Shown here in pieces: positions 18,698 through 27,343 of a stretch of DNA of 64,000 bases. The translations under genes were made by a program, and so were the position numbers. The notes below the pieces were generated by a model. The model was given only the letters and a program-made list of their open reading frames with translations, was not told where the DNA came from and made no database searches. Origin of the DNA: Bacteroidota bacterium (GTDB lineage: Bacteria > Bacteroidota > Bacteroidia > Chitinophagales > Chitinophagaceae). Within the stretch, counting starts at the first letter, position 1. Each line of letters begins with the position of its first letter. The stretch spans positions 1-64,000 of the forward strand of contig JADJQP010000009.1 in the NCBI GenBank assembly GCA_016712665.1. The letters run 5' to 3'.

Positions 18698-20221
18698 TTA
18701 TGATGCATCTGGGGGCAAAAAGCTTTCAGGACCGTAAGCAAAATTGCCCACAACAATGTCCTCATCTCCATCGCCATCCAAATCACCTGCATCCATAGTT
18801 AACCACCTGCCATTGTCAAATCCGTCAATTTTTAAAGGTTTAAAATTAAATCCACCTTGGTTCTGAAAATACACCAATGCTTCTTCTGGCTGTGTAATGT
18901 AATCTGCAAAAAAACTAATGGTAACCATATCCAAATCTCCATCCAAATCATAATCCCGCATGAGTGCTTTATAACATCCATGTATGGGATAAAAATAGGA
19001 TTGTTTGAATTTATTATTCCCTTCATTTACATAAATATAAACACCATGGAATGGTTTTAATGCGATTGAATAATCGGCATTGTCACCGCAGGTGTAAACA
19101 ATATCTTTCTTACCATCCCCATTTACATCAAGCACATCAAAAGAGGATGATCCATTTACTGGAGAAAATGACAGTAAAACTTGTTCGGTATACTTTCCAT
19201 TTCCATCATTGTGAAACATGGAAATACTTTCTTTTCCTTGGGTAAACATGGTAAGAATATCCTTTTTACCATCACCATCCCAATCCAGTACCATGGTTTT
19301 TAAACCACCAGGAATTCCTTTTAGAATATTCTCTGATTTCTTATCTCCATTTTTCAACCAATACAACTTGCCCTCTAAATGCCCAAATCCATTTACCAGT
19401 AAATCGTTTGAACCATTTCCATCTACATCTAAATTGGTAATTTGCACTGGCCTTGGCAAGTCGGCCAACATTTCAATAGAACGAGAAGGCAGGGCACTCC
19501 CATTGGTAAGCAAACGCAACAATTTGCCTTCCTTTTTATTGGAGGGCATTACGCTTCCCATGCAGGTTACCAGCCATTCGGACCCCGAAGTGAAATCAAC
19601 ATAGGCAGGTGCACTGGGCAAACCCAGCACCCAAAGGGGTTCTAGTTTTTCGTTAAACGCCCCAATTCGGCTATGGTCACCGCCTGCACCCAAAATCAAT
19701 TTTTTTAATTTGGGTTGTATAGAAACAAAGGTGGTTAATGGCGCATCAGTAGGTGGAAGGTTGGGCAATTTGGGCCTAAATACTGGCGTTACTTCACCAA
19801 TATTTGCAGATCTGGACTGAGACGGAAGCGTTTCTGGCGCTTTTTTCTCAAAATAACTGATGATTTCTTTAAACCTATAGTATGGAATTAAAGGTTTGCT
19901 GGGATAATAGTCTTTAGGGGCAAATGGGTCCTTTTTTTCATTAGGCAACTCTGCACCTTCATATTCAAAAATTCCCATTTTTGCAGCCATAACAGGTAAT
20001 ACCAATCCAGTCCAAGTTAAACGGGGCAAGGACTCAGGTGGTACAAACTCATGGCAAGATGAGCACACCTCTTTTACAAACTTTTCAGTTGAGTCAGCAA
20101 CTTCATTATCGGCATTGTCACCGTCTTTGCCTCCACTTCCGCAGGAAACAAATTGCAGCGCGGCTGTGCCCAGGCCAAGAATTAAAATTACTGACAGCCC
20201 AAGTTTTTTAAACTTCCACAT
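18698..20221 (-). CDS. Lipoprotein with a CxxCH haem motif and FG-GAP/VCBS propeller
   Basis: The protein has 507 residues. The signal ends in a lipobox FVSC with Cys27. A single c-type haem motif, CSSCH, lies at 53-57. From about residue 150 FG-GAP/VCBS units repeat, each with a calcium-binding D-x-D-G-D pattern: DVDGNGSNDLL, DWDGDGKKDIL, DVNGDGKKDIV, DYDLDGDLDMV and DLDGDGDEDIV. It should be membrane-anchored outside the cytoplasm, with a covalently bound haem if the cytochrome c maturation system acts on it. The propeller probably binds a ligand or polymer. The frame is clean. The function is not known; the cytochrome-like segment could also serve electron transfer. Confidence 0.85.
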   Translation of the reverse strand: MWKFKKLGLSVILILGLGTAALQFVSCGSGGKDGDNADNEVADSTEKFVKEVCSSCHEFVPPESLPRLTWTGLVLPVMAAKMGIFEYEGAELPNEKKDPFAPKDYYPSKPLIPYYRFKEIISYFEKKAPETLPSQSRSANIGEVTPVFRPKLPNLPPTDAPLTTFVSIQPKLKKLILGAGGDHSRIGAFNEKLEPLWVLGLPSAPAYVDFTSGSEWLVTCMGSVMPSNKKEGKLLRLLTNGSALPSRSIEMLADLPRPVQITNLDVDGNGSNDLLVNGFGHLEGKLYWLKNGDKKSENILKGIPGGLKTMVLDWDGDGKKDILTMFTQGKESISMFHNDGNGKYTEQVLLSFSPVNGSSSFDVLDVNGDGKKDIVYTCGDNADYSIALKPFHGVYIYVNEGNNKFKQSYFYPIHGCYKALMRDYDLDGDLDMVTISFFADYITQPEEALVYFQNQGGFNFKPLKIDGFDNGRWLTMDAGDLDGDGDEDIVVGNFAYGPESFLPPDAS

Positions 20222-20247
20222 ACGTTCAGCAAAATAAACCTAAAAAA

Positions 20248-21459
20248 TTAAGCTTCGCTTTCTCTTAGACGGATTATTTTATTCAAAAACTCCAACAATT
20301 TCTGAATTCCTTGTTTCAGCCCAAATTCTTTGCCCACCATTTCATTGGCATGTTGAACCATACTTTTTCGCAACTCTTTGCTTTCAAATAATGCTGAAAA
20401 TGCTTCCAAAAAATCTTCCGGTGTATTGGCAACAATCACCTCCTTGCCATTTTGCGCTGGAATACCTTCTATACCTACTGATGTAGAAATGACCACATTG
20501 CCCAATGCCATGGCTTCTATAGTTTTCATTCGCAACCCACTACCAGATTGCAAGGGCACCACAGTTGTGTGAAATTCTTGTTGAAACGCCTTAGCATCAT
20601 CTACTTCTCCGTGGTTGATGACCCCTTCAGCCGCATATTGTGGATCATTTGCTTGCAATCCCTTACCTGCGATGTGAAATTCTGCCTCAGGAAATTTTTT
20701 CTTAATACCAGGAAAAATCTCTGAAATAAACCATTTTACACCTTCTTGATTTGGAATCCACTCCATGGAACCAATATGGCAAAATGCATATTCATTCTCC
20801 ACTTCCCGTTCTCCCAAATTTTCTATGTGAATTCCTGCAGGAAAATAAAAATGGTTTGCCTTTGGATGAATTTCTTTGAAAACCTCCATGTCTGTGCGTG
20901 TAATGGCCAGTATGTTTTGAACAGATTGAATTGCCTTCAATTCATATTTTTTTATACCTGCCGACAAATATTTCAAATATTTCCTTTTCGCTATATTTTT
21001 ATGTGTTTCAGACAGTTTTTCCCAAATTAAAAACTCTACATTGTGTTGCCTCAACACCACAGGGTTGGCAGGTTTATGCTTAAGTCCATTCCATAGTGGG
21101 TAAGCGTACAAACCTTCAATTATGATAACATCAAATTGGGAATGATTCAATAATTTTTCCAATTCAATGCTTGCATTATTATTTACAAACCGACTTATAT
21201 TGTAATTTTCACCTGATATAAAACTTTTAAATGCACCAAAAATGCTCAAAGAAGTGTCTATTTCAAAAGCGATAACCTTACAAAAATCAAATGCTTTTTT
21301 AATGACCGATTCGGATTGAAAATGTTTCTTGGTGTTGTAAGTAAAAAACGCAACATCGGCTTCCTGTGCAGCAAGTTCTTTAAGCATCCCATAGGTGGCA
21401 ATAGCGCCTCCATCGTGCAAAGGCCATGGCACCCTGCTGCCAAGTACCAAAATTTTCAT
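20248..21459 (-). CDS. Glycosyltransferase family 4-like
   Basis: The protein has 403 residues. The start MKILVLGSRVPWPLHDGGAI is typical of GT4 enzymes, which keep a nucleotide-sugar donor in the C-terminal lobe. The C-terminal lobe shows HIGSMEWIPNQEG, FHIAGKGL, VVPLQSGSGLRMKTIEAMA and GNVVISTSVGIEGIP. It transfers a sugar from a nucleotide donor to a glycan or lipid at the cytoplasmic face. Its ATG overlaps the LptF-like stop by 4 bp, linking it to envelope assembly. The acceptor is unknown. Confidence 0.92.
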   Translation of the reverse strand: MKILVLGSRVPWPLHDGGAIATYGMLKELAAQEADVAFFTYNTKKHFQSESVIKKAFDFCKVIAFEIDTSLSIFGAFKSFISGENYNISRFVNNNASIELEKLLNHSQFDVIIIEGLYAYPLWNGLKHKPANPVVLRQHNVEFLIWEKLSETHKNIAKRKYLKYLSAGIKKYELKAIQSVQNILAITRTDMEVFKEIHPKANHFYFPAGIHIENLGEREVENEYAFCHIGSMEWIPNQEGVKWFISEIFPGIKKKFPEAEFHIAGKGLQANDPQYAAEGVINHGEVDDAKAFQQEFHTTVVPLQSGSGLRMKTIEAMALGNVVISTSVGIEGIPAQNGKEVIVANTPEDFLEAFSALFESKELRKSMVQHANEMVGKEFGLKQGIQKLLEFLNKIIRLRESEA

Positions 21460-22997
21460 GTTATTTTCTCTTTATTGTCTGCAACATCATTTTGGGCTGC
21501 GGCAATCAAAATGGCTGATTTTTTTTTGAAAAGTTGTTTGATTTTTTTCACAATCCAAGCAGTTGCAGAAAAATTAAATACAGTGCTGTCTTTGGTGGCT
21601 TTATAAGTAATAAACAAGCCAATTGGCAGCAGCACCAAGGAGCTCATCCACATCCCTACCCAAATTGGAACTATTCCTTCTTTGCCTATTTTTTCAACCA
21701 CCATATTAATGGCATAAAACAGCACAAAAAGCACCACAGAAATCACCAATGGCATTCCAATACCGCCTTTGCGGATAATGGCACCCAGTGGAGCAGAAAT
21801 CAAAAACAACAACACAATAATGACACTCAAACTGAATTTTTTATGCCATTCAACATAATACGGCGCAATTTCATCTTTGTCGTATTTTCTGTTGCTAATA
21901 ATTCCATCCACAGTGCCCTTTAGTCCGCGACAATTGTTGATTGCCGCCGATAATATTTGGCGGGAAAATGCCGGGGTAAAATTGGCCAGCATATCCGTTT
22001 TTGTTTTTACTTTAAATGTGGAATCGGGCACTGAAACTTTCGCACCCTCTTTATTTCCAAACACCCCTTTTAAATGAATGTAACGCCGCATGTAGGAAAC
22101 ATTTTCACGCGTCATACGGGCATCTTTCCTTTTTGAAGAATCGATTTCTTTATTCAATTCAGCCAGCTTCATTAGCCTATAATCTCCTTTATAAGCGTCC
22201 CTTTCGGTGAATTTCAAATCCAGGCTGTTTAAATCTATAATCATGCGTTGTTTGCTAAAACGCATCAAGTTAAAAGGCGCACTTTTTTGGTACTCTTCCA
22301 TGCCCGTCATTTCTTCATACCGCACCCCATTATTGAGGGTGAAATTCAAAATGCGTTTGTTTTCTGAAAGCACCATTTTGCCGTCCTTAGCGCGGATTAC
22401 ATTCAATCTTTTGCTATCGTCTTCTTTATACTCATAAATAAGGATATCCTTAACCGTTTCATTGTCCGGCATTTTATCTCCAATTCTAATGGCAAAGCCT
22501 TCAATTTCTTTATAAAAAACCCCTTTGTCTATATTAAATGCAAGTTTCTTTTGCCTCAAATCCCAGAGCATGGCTTTGGCTTCTAGATTCGCTTTGGGAA
22601 TTACCACATTCATAAAAAAGAAATTGGTAACTCCCAAAATAAGCATGAGAATAAAAACCGGCATTAAAATGCGGCGCAACGACATTCCATTGGCCTTCAT
22701 GGCAACCAATTCAAAACTCTCCGACAAATTACCAAAGGTCATCAATCCTGCTACCATAATGGTTAACGGAAGAGCCATCGGCACCAAGTCGGCAAGCGAA
22801 TAAAAAATAAGCTTGCCAAGAATACCAGGTGCCAAACCTTTACCCACCAATTCATCGATGTATTTCCAAAGAAACTGCATCAAAAACAAAAACATGCTCA
22901 GCACAAAGGTTACCAAAAATGGTCCTATATATGCCCTTAACACCAGCACGTCTACCCTCTTCAGGATTCTAGGCAGTTTAAAATAGTTTTTCATCAA
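21456..22997 (-). CDS. LptF/LptG-family permease
   Basis: The protein has 513 residues. An N-terminal membrane bundle (VLRAYIGPFLVTFVLSMFL, VPMALPLTIMVAGLMTFG, LVAMKANGMSLRRILMPVF) is followed by a long periplasmic beta domain (about 140-370) and three C-terminal helices with FLISAPLGAIIRKGGIGMPL. This is the YjgP/YjgQ architecture: with LptB it extracts lipopolysaccharide from the inner membrane and feeds it to the Lpt bridge. It is longer than the E. coli proteins, which is usual in Bacteroidota. Coupled with the glycosyltransferase downstream. Confidence 0.92.
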   Translation of the reverse strand: MMKNYFKLPRILKRVDVLVLRAYIGPFLVTFVLSMFLFLMQFLWKYIDELVGKGLAPGILGKLIFYSLADLVPMALPLTIMVAGLMTFGNLSESFELVAMKANGMSLRRILMPVFILMLILGVTNFFFMNVVIPKANLEAKAMLWDLRQKKLAFNIDKGVFYKEIEGFAIRIGDKMPDNETVKDILIYEYKEDDSKRLNVIRAKDGKMVLSENKRILNFTLNNGVRYEEMTGMEEYQKSAPFNLMRFSKQRMIIDLNSLDLKFTERDAYKGDYRLMKLAELNKEIDSSKRKDARMTRENVSYMRRYIHLKGVFGNKEGAKVSVPDSTFKVKTKTDMLANFTPAFSRQILSAAINNCRGLKGTVDGIISNRKYDKDEIAPYYVEWHKKFSLSVIIVLLFLISAPLGAIIRKGGIGMPLVISVVLFVLFYAINMVVEKIGKEGIVPIWVGMWMSSLVLLPIGLFITYKATKDSTVFNFSATAWIVKKIKQLFKKKSAILIAAAQNDVADNKEKIT

Positions 22998-23095
22998 TAC
23001 ATCACACCAGATAAGGTACTGTTATGCGGGCTTATACCCCCAAAAACCTTACCAATGATTCGGCAAAAATAAGCCAAACTATGACATAGGCGTGT

Positions 23096-24106
23096 TTATC
23101 TGTAAAACAGAAATTCTCCAGGGTTAATTCCTGTGTTGAAACGGTGCACTACGGCTCCATTTCCATGAAGCACGATTACTTCTCCTTTTGAAACATAATC
23201 CTTGGCATCAGAAACATAAAGGTTACCCGAAAAAGGGTCTACGGCCAATCCATAGTAATTGGCACCCTTTTCAACAAACAAGGGTACTGTGGGCGCCTCT
23301 AAAGCAGAAATTGGCATGCCAAAAACCCCATTTCCCAGAAAAAACACGCTGTCTTTGTGCAATGACATGGCTATTTTCTGCGAATATCCACCGGACCCTA
23401 CTGGCATCTGATTTTCTATTCTCCGGGTTTCAACGTTTATTTTATACAGCATAGACTTACCGGAATCCGAAGCCAACAGCCATAATTTGCCATTCTTGTC
23501 TGTTGCCATCCAACCCGCACCGCTGCGCACCAAAGTGCTGTCTTCTATAGCCGTTTTGTTAGAATTCAACCAATACACAGCACCTCTTTTTGAGGCAACT
23601 GCAATGCCTTTGGCAGTGAGGCACAATTGCTCGGTCCATCCATTAACTTGAATGTGCGATTGCGCATTTGTTTTTAAATTCACAATATGAATTCTATTGT
23701 CATACAATTCACTCACAACAGCAGTCTCACCATCTATCACCACATATCTTGGTGATTTCAATCCCTTTATTTCCGATTTAAATTTAAATGTGTTTCTATC
23801 AATACAAACCAATTTACCTGAATTGTTCATTACCAGCCATACACCATTATCACCTACATAACCACTTTGCAACACATCGCCCAAGGCTCCATTGTTTTGG
23901 GCTTTATATACCCCTTGGTACAACTTGTTGCTATCTGGAATAAACACGTCAAAATCCGCATTTCCCCATTGAAAATTCCCTTCACACAACACCAATGCTT
24001 TGGTAGCATTTGTGGTAGGAATAGAATCACAACATGCTTTTTTTTCAGGTTTGCATGAGGCAAGATAAACCAAGCCCAATAAGGACAATTTCAAGTACTT
24101 ATACAT
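23096..24106 (-). CDS. BtuG-like surface lipoprotein (beta-propeller) of the B12 operon
   Basis: The protein has 336 residues. The lipobox LASC puts the lipidated Cys near residue 18, followed by a Cys-rich linker (CKPEKKACC). The rest is about 40-residue propeller strands (DNGVWLVMNNSGKLVCID, VISELYDNRIHIVNL, NGKLWLLASDSGKSMLYKI) ending INPGEFLFYR, as in the YncE-like propellers of Bacteroidota cobalamin loci. BtuG captures B12 at the cell surface with very high affinity and sits on BtuB as a lid. Here it is the last gene of the riboswitch-controlled run. It starts 2 nt after the DUF4465 stop. The name rests on fold and context, not on a search. Confidence 0.75.
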   Translation of the reverse strand: MYKYLKLSLLGLVYLASCKPEKKACCDSIPTTNATKALVLCEGNFQWGNADFDVFIPDSNKLYQGVYKAQNNGALGDVLQSGYVGDNGVWLVMNNSGKLVCIDRNTFKFKSEIKGLKSPRYVVIDGETAVVSELYDNRIHIVNLKTNAQSHIQVNGWTEQLCLTAKGIAVASKRGAVYWLNSNKTAIEDSTLVRSGAGWMATDKNGKLWLLASDSGKSMLYKINVETRRIENQMPVGSGGYSQKIAMSLHKDSVFFLGNGVFGMPISALEAPTVPLFVEKGANYYGLAVDPFSGNLYVSDAKDYVSKGEVIVLHGNGAVVHRFNTGINPGEFLFYR

Positions 24107-24107
24107 A

Positions 24108-25085
24108 CTAGTTTTGCACCATTACACGCATAATCCCAGTGCCATTTTCGGTAGAAAACCGAACAATATACATGCCATTGGCACAATCAGAAACATCCAT
24201 TTTTACTTCCGTATTTTGCTCAGAATTGAGGGTTTTCACTATAGTTCCGTTTGGTGAAAAAACCACCAGTTTATTTATCGGATTTGTAGATCTAAATGTA
24301 ATGCTCTCTTGGGCCGGATTTGGATATGCCATTATCGATAATGTGTTCACATTTGAAATATTTTCCAACAAATCAAATTCCACATCATCAATGGCAAAAA
24401 ATGCGGGTGTGTTGATACCCCATTCACTGGTGTCGCTGCTTTTTAATTGAAACATTATTGAATCTGTCTCTTTTACAAAATGAACAACTTTCCAAGAATT
24501 CAATATATAATCATTGGCATTGTTGCTTGACCTAAAATCCGCCAAATACACAATTTGACTGTCGACAAAAACACCTTTATTATATTGCATCATTTTACAA
24601 TACAGATAATCACTATCGTTGCCAGTGCGTCCTCCAAACTTTTTGGCAAATGCATCGCCCAATTTCATGGAATTGTATGCTGCAGTGGTATTGGTAATTT
24701 TTAATTTTGAAATTCCCTCTTTACTATTTCTACTGCGATACAAATACGACCCGTTTTGTCCTATTGCAAAAGTATTCGAGTTGTTATATCCTTTATAGGC
24801 TTTTACACAATACAGGTGCCTTCCAAAATCAGTGCTCATGGTGGCAGAATCATATTTTCTGCTTATTGCCCAACCGCTGGACCAGAAGCCACCAAATGAG
24901 GTATCCCAAAATGTAGGCATAATTAAATTTCCTCCACTAAACGAAAAATTAAATTCCTTTTCTCCGTTAAATCCATTGAGAACTTTGCCACTGTCTAAAG
25001 TCACGTTTTCGAAGGTTTCCACCTGTGCATTTGTTGTTCCAACTATTGCAAACAATATTGCAATTGTCATGGTATATTTATTCAT
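24108..25085 (-). CDS. DUF4465 protein with T9SS sorting tail, B12 operon
   Basis: The protein has 325 residues. A signal peptide (to about residue 20, TTNAQ) precedes a DUF4465 jellyroll-like domain (TFENVTLDSGKVLNGFNG, FSGGNLIMPTFWDTSFGGFWSSGWAISR, then PAFFAIDDVEFDL), and a T9SS type A domain (MAYPNPAQESITF, KLVVFSPNGTIVKTL, CANGMYIVRFSTENG) closes it. DUF4465 proteins recur in Bacteroidota cobalamin loci, where I believe related BtuH-type proteins bind B12 at the surface. Here export runs through type IX secretion rather than as a lipoprotein. Its ATG overlaps the probable true end of the receptor gene (ATGA at 25085-25082). Confidence 0.8.
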   Translation of the reverse strand: MNKYTMTIAILFAIVGTTNAQVETFENVTLDSGKVLNGFNGEKEFNFSFSGGNLIMPTFWDTSFGGFWSSGWAISRKYDSATMSTDFGRHLYCVKAYKGYNNSNTFAIGQNGSYLYRSRNSKEGISKLKITNTTAAYNSMKLGDAFAKKFGGRTGNDSDYLYCKMMQYNKGVFVDSQIVYLADFRSSNNANDYILNSWKVVHFVKETDSIMFQLKSSDTSEWGINTPAFFAIDDVEFDLLENISNVNTLSIMAYPNPAQESITFRSTNPINKLVVFSPNGTIVKTLNSEQNTEVKMDVSDCANGMYIVRFSTENGTGIMRVMVQN

Positions 25086-25156
25086 ATTTTTATTTTAATT
25101 GTACACATTATAGACCTACCTGGCATTGGTTTTCCAGGCATAATATAGTAAGATTT

Positions 25157-26902
25157 TCAACCCAAATTCTGAACATTCAATTCCAATGTTGTGAACACTT
25201 TGAATATGAAAATGGATTTAGAAAGGTTGGTATGAAAAACACGGAAATCATGTAGAAAATCGGAATTGTCGGTGGTACTAAACCGCTTCCCTGTATGCTG
25301 TGCAGTTAAAGCAAGATTCCAAGATTGGAAATGCCATGCAATTGCAGCACTTCCATTTAATTTTGGAATAAAAATGCGTTGGTGAAATGGATCACCCGAA
25401 TTTTGTTGCATATTGCTCTCTGTAAATTCTGCATAGCCCAAAAGTCGCAATTGATGCTTCCCTATTTGCTGCATGATTTCGGTAGACAATTGCAGGCCTT
25501 TGTATTTTCCCAAATGGTAATTTACCGCCTGCCACTGCGCCCCAGCTGGCACCCAAATAATAGGATGTTCTAAAATTCGATGGTAAAAAGCAGCATTGAT
25601 TTCAACACTTCTTTTCACATTACCCTGCTTGTATTTTACATTGAATTCAACCTCTTTTCCTGATTCCGATTTTAGACTTGTATTGCCATTATTCAACCAA
25701 AACAAATCATTGAGTGCTGGCCGTCTAAATGTGGTTCTATATGCACTGTTTATTGTAAAATTATTAAACAAACGATACCCAGCTGAAAACGCATACACCA
25801 TCATTTTCTCATGCCATTCCATGCGTCCATTTCCGGTCATCAACCACCTGTTCTTGTTCCAAATAAATGCCACAAATTGCGCTGGATAGATTTTTTTGCG
25901 CATGCCTCCATAAGCATTTGCGAATGCATTTACCGACTGCATATCCGCACCGGCCAACCATTTTAAGTTATAAATAATGCCACTGAACTCTGTTTGCAAA
26001 TGCAAAGTTCTAGAACTGCTGGTATCATGGATTCTCGCTGAGGTATCCAAAAACCGAATTTCATCTCTAATAAATGCTGCTCTAGAAATCCATTGGAATT
26101 GGTCAAACTTGTACTTGCTTTCTGCCAATATCCTCAGGTTTCTGTCCCATTGCTGACCATTGCCATTTCCAGAAAAAATATTGGTACCCAGGCTGCGGTA
26201 ATTCGTAGCATACTCCCCAATTCCTTTTAAATGAAAACGACCCAGTTGGGTTCCTGAAATCACCCTTTGTGTAATGGATTGAACCTTCGCGTTTTTCTCT
26301 ATTTGTTTCAATTGAGTAGCCTCATCTGGCACCCTAAATACATATTGGTTATTGCCCCCATACCAAGAAGTTATGCTTCTAATATATCCTTTGTGAATGA
26401 CTTTGCTGCCATCAATTGCGCCTTGATACAATTGCTGCGGGTTAAAACCAATTTGGGCATGGATGCCATTGCTATCTGGAATGAGGTTATTGACCAAAAT
26501 GGCTCCACCCACATTACCGCTGCCGTAAAAAGAAGAAGCATTGCCAGTAAGCAATCCAACTTGGTCATTGCCAAAAGCTGAAAAGGTATTCAAATCAGTC
26601 ATCCCCAGCATCGGATTGGCTACTGGAATTCCATTCCAAAGCACTTGAGTTTGTTGTGGATCAGCGCCGCGTATGCTAATTGTGGCCAATCCGTTTGCCC
26701 CATATTGCTTTAAATAAACACCAGAAGCCGCTAAACTTTGTGCCAAACTCAAGCCAGAAGTTGGGCTTTTAAATTGATGGTTAAAACCCCCGGTTGATGC
26801 AAATTCTTGGCGCACCACTTTTACACGCGCAGTATCCAGCCTAGGCATAGAATCCTTGACAGGTGAAAAAAGGGGCAATATGGCCAAAACTGCGTGTATC
26901 AT
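25157..26902 (-). CDS. btuB: BtuB-like TonB-dependent receptor, in-frame stop near the C-terminus
   Basis: From ATG 26902 to the TGA at 25159-25157 the protein has about 581 residues. The plug carries LAASGVYLKQYGANGLATISIRGADPQQTQVLWNGIPV and VGLLTGNASSFYGSGNVGGAILV; barrel strands follow. Past the TGA the same frame continues KSYYIMPGKPMPGRS...IKIKI to a second TGA at 25084-25082 that overlaps the next gene as ATGA. The PMPGR block is the normal last hairpin of such receptors, so the first stop is probably a mutation or sequence error costing 24 residues. The upstream in-frame extension to 27091 lies in the riboswitch and is not used. Function: active import of cobalamin across the outer membrane, driven by TonB. 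Confidence 0.88.
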   Translation of the reverse strand: MIHAVLAILPLFSPVKDSMPRLDTARVKVVRQEFASTGGFNHQFKSPTSGLSLAQSLAASGVYLKQYGANGLATISIRGADPQQTQVLWNGIPVANPMLGMTDLNTFSAFGNDQVGLLTGNASSFYGSGNVGGAILVNNLIPDSNGIHAQIGFNPQQLYQGAIDGSKVIHKGYIRSITSWYGGNNQYVFRVPDEATQLKQIEKNAKVQSITQRVISGTQLGRFHLKGIGEYATNYRSLGTNIFSGNGNGQQWDRNLRILAESKYKFDQFQWISRAAFIRDEIRFLDTSARIHDTSSSRTLHLQTEFSGIIYNLKWLAGADMQSVNAFANAYGGMRKKIYPAQFVAFIWNKNRWLMTGNGRMEWHEKMMVYAFSAGYRLFNNFTINSAYRTTFRRPALNDLFWLNNGNTSLKSESGKEVEFNVKYKQGNVKRSVEINAAFYHRILEHPIIWVPAGAQWQAVNYHLGKYKGLQLSTEIMQQIGKHQLRLLGYAEFTESNMQQNSGDPFHQRIFIPKLNGSAAIAWHFQSWNLALTAQHTGKRFSTTDNSDFLHDFRVFHTNLSKSIFIFKVFTTLELNVQNLG

Positions 26903-26995
26903 GTTGTTGGCACAAATGCAATTGGGAATAGATGAAGTAGGAAAACCTAATCCACTCTGCCTTTCTTCCCGAAAGCAATTTGTGTTGCAATTGAC

Positions 26996-27200
26996 GCGGC
27001 AGGTCTTCTGACTTTCTTCGTTTGATTCACCTTCCCGTTTGCAAAACAAACAGTGGTATTGAGTAAGAATCAAAACTGGTTTGCAAAGCAAACCGAAGAT
27101 TTACAGCTGCGGGTACAGTCCCGGAATTTCACCGGAGTTCCCTTTTCATCCTAAATAGAAGAAACCAAAGTTTCTCAGTTTCGGACACCGAATCGGAGGC
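26996..27200 (-). promoter_or_regulatory. Cobalamin riboswitch
   Basis: The minus strand contains the conserved core AAAGGGAA...CCGGTGAAATTCCGG, GACTGTACCCGCAGCTGTAA, a variable arm, and the B12 box near 26998-27013 (AGTCAGAAGACCTGCC). The receptor gene begins about 95 bp further on. Binding of adenosylcobalamin should reduce expression of the receptor, DUF4465 and BtuG-like genes. End positions are approximate. Confidence 0.95.
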
Positions 27201-27330
27201 AAAAATAGTTTTTTTGTTCAACTTTCAAAGGATAAAAATGAAACATTCTGTGTTGAGTTACCCACAAAAGATTTTATCGGTATTTGTAAATTTCCATCGA
27301 GGCCTGTGAACATACATTTTCAAAACAGCA

Positions 27331-27338
27331 TACATTTG
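27331..27338 (+). promoter_or_regulatory. -7 box (TACATTTG) before the TolC-like gene
   Basis: A perfect match to TAnnTTTG, ending 5 nt before ATG 27344, so transcription would begin at or next to the start codon. Confidence 0.5.
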
Positions 27339-27343
27339 CACTT

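Noticed and set aside
25157..25159. Stop-codon recoding (selenocysteine or reassigned TGA) in the receptor
   Set aside because: Other genes in the window end properly at TGA, and no SECIS-like stem or Cys-to-Sec site is evident at this position.
26903..27091. N-terminal extension of the B12 receptor
   Set aside because: It translates the cobalamin riboswitch; Cys-rich and unlike any signal peptide. ATG 26902 is used instead.
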